Source: Gnetum montanum
Taxonomy: Eukaryota > Streptophyta > Gnetopsida > Gnetales > Gnetaceae
Direction of reading: 5' to 3'
NCBI GenBank assembly: GCA_015680685.1
Contig: MNCI01007684.1
Location: 837,039-901,038, forward strand
Length of the DNA: 64,000 nucleotides
The position numbers and the translations under genes are program-made. Position 1 is the first letter of the stretch. The number at the start of each line of letters is the position of its first letter. The notes beneath the pieces are model-generated. The model did not search any database. It saw nothing but the letters and a program-made list of their open reading frames with translations, and had not been told where the DNA came from. Shown here piece by piece: positions 58,090 through 64,000 of this stretch.

Positions 58090-58440
58090 TTAAATTTATG
58101 AATATTATTCATGCCTAGTCACTTTATGCAACTATCCCTTATGTGCCTTGTAGGGATGTACATTACTTCTCTAATGTTAACCATGTGGTGAGTAACTAGT
58201 AGGGGTTCTTCATGATTGTTAGGTTCATAGGCTAAGTTGTAGTTGTGAGTCCTTTAATGCTCATAGTTTTGTTTCCTTTCTTCATGCCTGATTCGATCTC
58301 TTTGTTGTTCATAATCATCTTCTTATTTGTCAAGATACCTTCTTCGATACTCATGTCTCTCATGATCTCTACATCTTTCCCTCTCAGTCTTTGGGACTTC
58401 ATTCCCTCTTGTCAGATTCCACTTACCTAATAAGCTAATG
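58090..58440 (-). pseudogene. Gag N-terminal relic of another Gypsy element
   Basis: The minus strand reads a charged region (RCRDHERHEYRRRYLDK, EDDYEQQRDRIRHEERKQ) and then NNHEEPLLVTHHMVNIREVM and YIPTRHIRDSCIK, which matches EPLLAT..MLEITKAVRIPTRHQKDSRIK of element B gag. It fades near 58,090, close to the A2 insertion. It is probably the remains of the element into which A2 jumped. Confidence 0.7.
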
Positions 58441-58945
58441 AAATAAACACTTAAGCCACTAATCATTGGTGCCACATATATTTGTTATTCATGCCTTTTC
58501 TATATAATCTAACATTTAACACTACATAAAATAGTAGGCCTAATTACTATCATGTAAAAATTTTACTTTAATTTTATTGAGATTCTTATATCACATAGAA
58601 CATTACTAAATTTTCTCTATTTTAGCCATACTACCTCAATCTTATTTCTTATACCTTTTTCAATTTCATCATCTATTTGAGGCATTGATTGTATAGATGA
58701 TCCCATTTTGTTAGGACAAGGCTAAGATTGTTTGTAATGAGGAACTTTTTAACTTTGAATTATTACTTTTATTTAGCTAATTTTTATGCTTTTATTTAAA
58801 TTGCATATCATATATTCAATGTTATATTAATTTTAAGCCTTGTCATGTATTCATAAATATCTTCATTTTTTCATTTTAGAAGCAATATTTTCTTGAGAAG
58901 TATTTACTAATACAATATCCTTTGTAATTAACATATTCCAAGTAA
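58441..58945. other. AT-rich stretch between the gag relic and the D LTR
   Basis: No gene or repeat end was recognised; it may be leader sequence of the element that owned the gag relic. Confidence 0.45.
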
Positions 58946-59757
58946 TGAGTAATGAGTATACCCTAGATCCAACCATATGAATCAATAGCATTCACTCAGT
59001 AATCAAGTTGAATTCCATAGACTTTAGCTCTCTAAGTACACTAGTTTCTAAGAGGTGAATCTAACTAGTGCAATTGTTGTCTTCTTAGTTCCACTCATGA
59101 AGTGCAAGTGTATAGTCAAGTGTAACCAAGGCATCTAATTTTTATCATTTTATCTTTTATGGTTTAATCACCTAATTGATGGACAAAAAGTAAATTTGAT
59201 GTGTAATTAATCTAATTAACTAGTAACTAACCAACACTTAACTAATCCTAACATAGGCATCTGTTCTCACTTTCCATACACATCTTGAACACATTATAGT
59301 GCCTTTGGGTTACCAAGCATTAAACATATGCTTGAAGTGGCCATGCTTATTTGTTGCTATTTAGCTAATATTAATTTCTTGGTTAAATTTCATTAAAGTA
59401 GATTTCATGCATACTAAATGCATAAAGAAAGCATTAATCTATACCAAGTGTTGCAAGGTTTTATCAAAAAAGCTCATCTTTATTGTTGTTCACACTATCG
59501 TACTCAAGTACATCAATGCTTAAATAAAGATCTGTACACTTCTTTGACTCTTGCTATGGGCACTTAGAAAATATTCAAACTCTGGGAAAAAAAAAACTAC
59601 AAGAGCTTCACTAATAACCAATGGAAAATTTGATGAATTGTGAGCCCAAGTATTGTATTTATAGGCTAGCATGCATCTCGTGATATTGGATATCCAATAA
59701 CATGGGGCTTCAATATTAGGGATTCGATATCAAGGCCTAACAAAAAATGATTCATCA
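58946..59757 (-). repeat. Element D 3' LTR (divergent member)
   Basis: It aligns block by block with the A/B LTRs (CCAACCATATGAAT, GTTACCAAGC, TTGTATTTATAGGC, the end ATTCATCA) but with many differences, so it is an older or separate subfamily. The left end is uncertain by about 10 bp. Confidence 0.75.
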
Positions 59758-62037
59758 TACCCCCACAATTAAAAGAAAACTCGTCCTCAAGTGAACAAAA
59801 GGAGAAATAAGTTCTTTACAAAATATTGGGTAGGTATGGGATTATTGACTAACAAACTAACACACAAACTAACTCAAACCAAACAAATAGACACTAAGTG
59901 CCCAAGTGTATGGATTTACAATCTTTTACAAAATTTGGTGTTCATGAAAACAAAATTGAACACCTTAGCAAAAATTGACATCTAAACCTCTCTAGCAACT
60001 TGAAAATAAGGGAGAAGATTAAATGGTCTTGGAGAGGTTTAGTTGCTTGGCTTCTATTGCCTACTCCTAGGGTTGTTTACGCTATTAACTCCTTCTTACT
60101 CTAGTCTGCTTATTTGTCAATTGGAACAATTTCACTTTCAATCCATGCTTTTCTTTTGGTATCATCTATGATCACAATAGAATCAAGGATTAGCATGCGA
60201 TATGTAACTTATAACATATAGGTACCTTGTCTCTCTTGGGTAGTTACACTTGGCTAAGTTGGAATTATGGAAGATTGATTATTTTAATATTAGTTGATTT
60301 CTATGGCTACTGGAATTTGCTGGAATTGTTTAACCCCATAAATTGATGATTTTAATGTTATTTCATTAGTTAAACCTTTGTGGGAGTCAGAAAAATTTTA
60401 AAAATTTTTCTATAAAAAACTTGTATCACCCCCATGACATAGAGCTTACCTTTGGTAGCAGTAGGATTGAAAAAAGAGGTAAATTGGACAAGTAGTTGGA
60501 AAGTTATGTCTTTGGAAGGTTTTAGACTTGAAAATTATCAACATTAATGGTAAGAGAAAAACAAGGAGTTTTAACACAACTTGAAGTGTTTGGAAAGCTA
60601 GAAAAGTCATGAACATGATGAAATGCTTGAAGAGGGTTAAATAATTCATAACAAAAAGAGGTTTTCATTAGAGAACATTATGAAGAAGTGCATAATTAAA
60701 TTTCACCAATGGGGTGCACAAAGGATTTGATCATAAAAATGTCTAAGGATAAAGAACTTAACTAGCCTAACTAAGAGGTATTCAAGTGGATCCTTCCCAA
60801 AGTAGGCTCATGCCCTTAATGCCCTTGCGTTCCTTCAAATTGAGTTTGTGGATCCCATGATTGATTAATGATTGTGAAAAGTTAAGGACTAAATCCTGTA
60901 AGAACCTACCTAAGAATTTTTACACATCAAACTAAGACATTGAATGAAACCATGAAAACTTGGTAGTGAGGTGAGTTATGGATAGCAATAGTGAATAAAA
61001 GAGAAGGTGGAATGGAGTCCCAAATCATGGTCACATGAAGTCCATTGTGGATCTTATGGTTAAGATGACCTGATAAAGTCTATCCTTAGTCCAAATCAAA
61101 ACCAACCACTTCTAGTGCCTTTGCATTGATACTCTTAGACCAATCCATCTCCTCAAGACACAAGAATGCTCCCATAGATCAATCATCATTCCTTAAAGAG
61201 AAAGAAAGAGAAGTAGGAAGTGAGAAAGGGCCTTAGTTAGAGGGGACCTTTAAGCATGGATAACATGTCTTTCTAGTCCCATAACCAATGCTTGTAGCCT
61301 GTTATTGAGTCTAAGGCTTGTGCTTTGAATTTTTAGTATTATTTTTTTAGTTATATGTTTTTATGATTTTTGGATGGGAACCACACCATGCAAAGACTTT
61401 TAGCTTCCTATTATTGGTTGATAGCAAAATAGTAAGAAATTCATGAGAACACTCATGCACTCAAGAGGGAGACAAGTACAGAGAGCATCGAATCCCCTTG
61501 AAGTCACACCTTTGTCAATCCATTTAATCCTTCCCAAGTTTGGAAACTACCAAGGTCAAAGGTTCGTTAAAAGTTTTATTAAGAAATGAACCTCATATTT
61601 CCAAAATAAGGAACATCATAGAGTTTGTGAATGGGTGGATCATGTGGACTCACTACCTATTTCATGAAAAAGAAACTATGTTTTAGTTATCAATACCAAA
61701 ATTCAAAGATAAAATCTACACATTAGCAATCAAACAACATTGTAGCACAAACCATCATCAATAGTAGCCACTTTTGCATTATGTACTATTGGCAAGACAA
61801 CAAAATTAAGATAAAATAAACACAAGAAAAATATAAGAGAAATTTAAACCAAATAAAGTAAAATATAGAAAAAATTGTAAAATATGTAAGAAAGAGAAAA
61901 AATGTACTAACGATGTTGTAAAATAAAAAAATGGTGGCAAACAAAAAGATGTAAAAAATAAAAAAGTGTAAAAACCGAGGAGTCACTTTGTACAATAAGA
62001 ATGGATGGCCATCTCCCTCATGATTGAGTTGGAAGGA
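59758..62037 (-). other. Element D 3' noncoding region
   Basis: 2.3 kb without a convincing frame. The block GAGTTGGAAGG at its right end is the end of the integrase region (SFQLNH on the minus strand). Confidence 0.65.
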
Positions 62038-62739
62038 TGTAACACCTCGCCCTAGCCAGGGTAGGGTGATGCCTAGGATCAAGAAATCTTAAACCAAATT
62101 TGTCTGCATGACAGTGCAAAAGGGAAATGGAAAAAGACTAAGGATAGAAAAGAAAACTATGCTTTTAAGTATATGTTTTAAAAAATAATATACAAGCAAC
62201 CTTTTTTTCCATTGGTGCACGTCACATGTAACCTAAAGTTCCTTTTTTTGATTTTTAACTTTATTTTATTTTACTTTTTAACCATGTCATTTTCATAAGC
62301 TAATATATCTTTTTTCATCCACAACTAATACTGTGAACTTCAATTATGCATAACAAACACATCGAGACTCCCACTTATCATACGCTCTACACATTCACGT
62401 GCCAAAACAACACCTAAATAGCTCACAACATAGAACTAGAGTACAAATGCCTAAATACCAAAATCGCACATAAAGCATAAAGACATACCAGATAGGTGCT
62501 CTTGTACCCTAGTCCAACATCCCTATTAGCAACCTCACTTATCTAACACATCACATAGGGCTAGTGTACATAATCATGTTAGTTAAGCATGTAAAGATAT
62601 CATAATCATAACGTAAAGATGAAGCCTCATAACATATTAAATACATTAAGTCATCCTTGACAACCCATTGGGACTTCACACGTAATGTATAAATCATAAA
62701 CATATGATCATAATTGATGTATTTAGATGGGATGTAACA
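62038..62739 (+). mobile_element. Solo LTR of a different family inserted in element D
   Basis: 702 bp beginning TGTAACACCTCGCCCT and ending GATGTAACA, with an exact 5-bp duplication AAGGA on both sides (62,033-62,037 and 62,740-62,744). Removing it restores the conserved ISSFQLNH end of the integrase region. A TGTAACACC start is common in LTRs of plant chromovirus-type Gypsy elements; that assignment is inference. Confidence 0.8.
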
Positions 62740-62744
62740 AAGGA

Positions 62745-64000
62745 GGAGATCTAAAATACTAAGCATGGTTATCCATTTGAGGAGGTGTTGTGGTCACTAG
62801 CTTTCTTAGACTCATGGAAAGGTTTGATTTATTGTATGTTGACCAACAATTTCTTATTTGGGCTTTCAAGTTTGTATATCAACATGACGCTAGAAGGAAA
62901 GGTTTCATAGATGATGTAAGGCCCTTTTCATAATGTATGGAACTTAGTTCTTTGTGGCACATGTATGGGGTTCCAGTAAAGGACCTTGTCTCCTAGTTGA
63001 AGTTTTACTTTCTTATTTTGAGGTCATGCCATTTCTTGTTAAAATCCTTATGCAACTCCTTAGATAATATGGCCACTAATCAGTTCTTATGTAGCAGGTT
63101 AAGGTTCATTAGTCTTTCCTTTTGTGCTAGACTTAGGTCAAGGTCAAGGTCAAGGTCACAAGCTATTGAAAGAGTACAAAGCTCAGACTGAATAGGAAGA
63201 GTTGGTAATTTTCTGTATAGCAGCTCATAGGGAGAATAGCCTATAGGAAGTTTTTAGGTTGAGAGGTAGGCCTAAAGGGCATCATTGAGTTTTGTGCTCT
63301 AGTCTCTCCTATATTTGCTAACTATTCTTATTAAGATCTTAGTGATCTCCCTATTTGTAACCTCAGCTTGACCATTGACTTAGGAATGATAGGGTGTTGT
63401 TAGTTTATGTTTAGCCCCTAAGCATTGCATGAGCTTCCAAAAGGTAGTTCTTGTAAATTGAGTACCATTATAAAAAATAAGTGCATGTGGCATACCAAAC
63501 CTATTTACAACATGTTGTTGTTTAAATTGAGTAGTTGTAGAAGATGTATAGTTAGTGATAGTTGTTACTTTTGCCCATCTTGTACAATAGTTAACAACGA
63601 CTATGATGTATGCCTTTCCATTTGACATGGATGTGATGGGATCCATGAAGTCAATTCCCAAAATATTGAAGAGTTTCAATGATTGGATTCATTGTTGAGG
63701 TTCCTCCATATGAGTGGTCATCCCACCATCACATTGGCAATGTTCACAAGAGAAAATGAATTGATGAGCATCCCTAAAGAGTGTTGGCCAATAATACCTT
63801 GCCGTTCAGATCTTAATGGCCATGGGTCTCCCAACATAGTGAGCCCCACAAGGACCCTTGTGAGTGTCTTGGAGAACACACAGTTGATCAAACATTAGGG
63901 ACACACCAACAAACCAAGCCATTAGCACACACCTTGTAAAGGTGTCTTGTGATCTCCATAAATTGTTTGGCCTAATAAAGAAACTATTGTTTCTTCCTGT
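62745..64000 (-). pseudogene. Integrase of element D, N-terminal end at the window edge
   Basis: The minus strand reads GPCGAHYVGRPMAIKI, the HQFIFSCEHCQCDGG zinc part, FNILGIDFMDPITSMSNGKA (63,679 downwards), RFGMPHALIFYNGTQFTRTT and NGQAEVTNREITKI. The second catalytic Asp (SDNGT) is Tyr (FYNGT), so it is dead. The C-terminal part has DLDLDLSLAQKERLM and ELHKDFNKKWHDLKIRK and ends close to 62,780. Confidence 0.85.
63128..63153. repeat. (AGGTCA)4 hexamer expansion in element D integrase
   Basis: Four AGGTCA units on the plus strand encode alternating Asp-Leu on the integrase strand. Element C has only the unexpanded DCDLSLAQKERL at the same place. Confidence 0.7.

Larger units (their letters stand above)
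58946..64000 (-). mobile_element. Element D: Ty3/Gypsy element, minus strand, cut by the window end
   Basis: A divergent LTR (about 58,946-59,757) is followed rightwards by a purine-rich tract (AATTGTGGGGGTA on the element strand), about 2.3 kb of 3' noncoding sequence, and integrase at the right edge. The rest of pol, gag and the other LTR lie beyond 64,000. The noncoding part resembles that of B: the AGAAAGACATGTTA and CCCTCTAACTAAGGCCCTTTC blocks occur in both. A solo LTR of another family interrupts the integrase end. Confidence 0.85.

Overview
The window looks like nuclear DNA from a seed plant, most likely a conifer or another gymnosperm. It is AT-rich and packed with nested LTR retrotransposons. 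It holds pieces of intron-containing plant genes. The Ty3/Gypsy elements are of the Athila/Tat type and use a tRNA-Asp-like primer site, and there are plant L1-type LINEs. A GIY-YIG fragment typical of Penelope-like retroelements is also present; among seed plants such elements are known from conifers. The species call is inference, since no marker gene fixes it.

Layout: 1-1,782 is unassigned repeat DNA with a TATA box and two short-repeat clusters. A broken LTR (1,783-2,232) abuts a decayed plus-strand Gypsy body, element C (2,233 to about 8,040). A THO complex subunit 5 (THO5) gene copy follows at 8,289-13,866, with recognisable exons, two in-frame stops and no C-terminal exons in view. A minus-strand LINE lies at about 14,240-17,700 and a solo LTR at 19,878-20,673. 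Element A1 occupies 21,775-30,250, with a target-site duplication (TSD) of ATTAT. A Penelope-like fragment sits at about 31,790-32,190, a SKP1-like gene with a stop codon at 33,598-34,250 (minus), and a second, plus-strand LINE at about 34,860-37,415. A tandem array with tRNA-like A and B boxes covers about 37,850-38,820. Element B is at 38,892-48,785 (TSD ATGGC). A tRNA-Asn(GUU)-like relic lies at 49,008-49,080. Element A2 is at 50,284-57,911 and contains a nested solo LTR at 52,834-53,805 (TSD CTAAG). A gag relic lies at about 58,090-58,440. Element D, minus strand, runs from about 58,946 past the window end and carries its own inserted solo LTR at 62,038-62,739 (TSD AAGGA).

The most interesting system is the A family. 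A1 and A2 are independent insertions that share LTRs with B, which carries pol. They have a complete-length gag ending at the same stop codon, no protease, reverse transcriptase or integrase, and a second long ORF (a globular N-terminal part followed by coiled coil) in the place where env-like ORFs sit. In A1 this second ORF is preceded by a TATA box and a cluster of GATATC palindromes like those in the LTR U3. This suggests an established non-autonomous gag + ORF2 family that depends on pol from relatives of B.

No intact protein-coding gene was found. The Gypsy pol genes carry stop codons mostly explained by C-to-T or G-to-A changes, and several catalytic residues are replaced. Both host-gene copies also contain in-frame stops.
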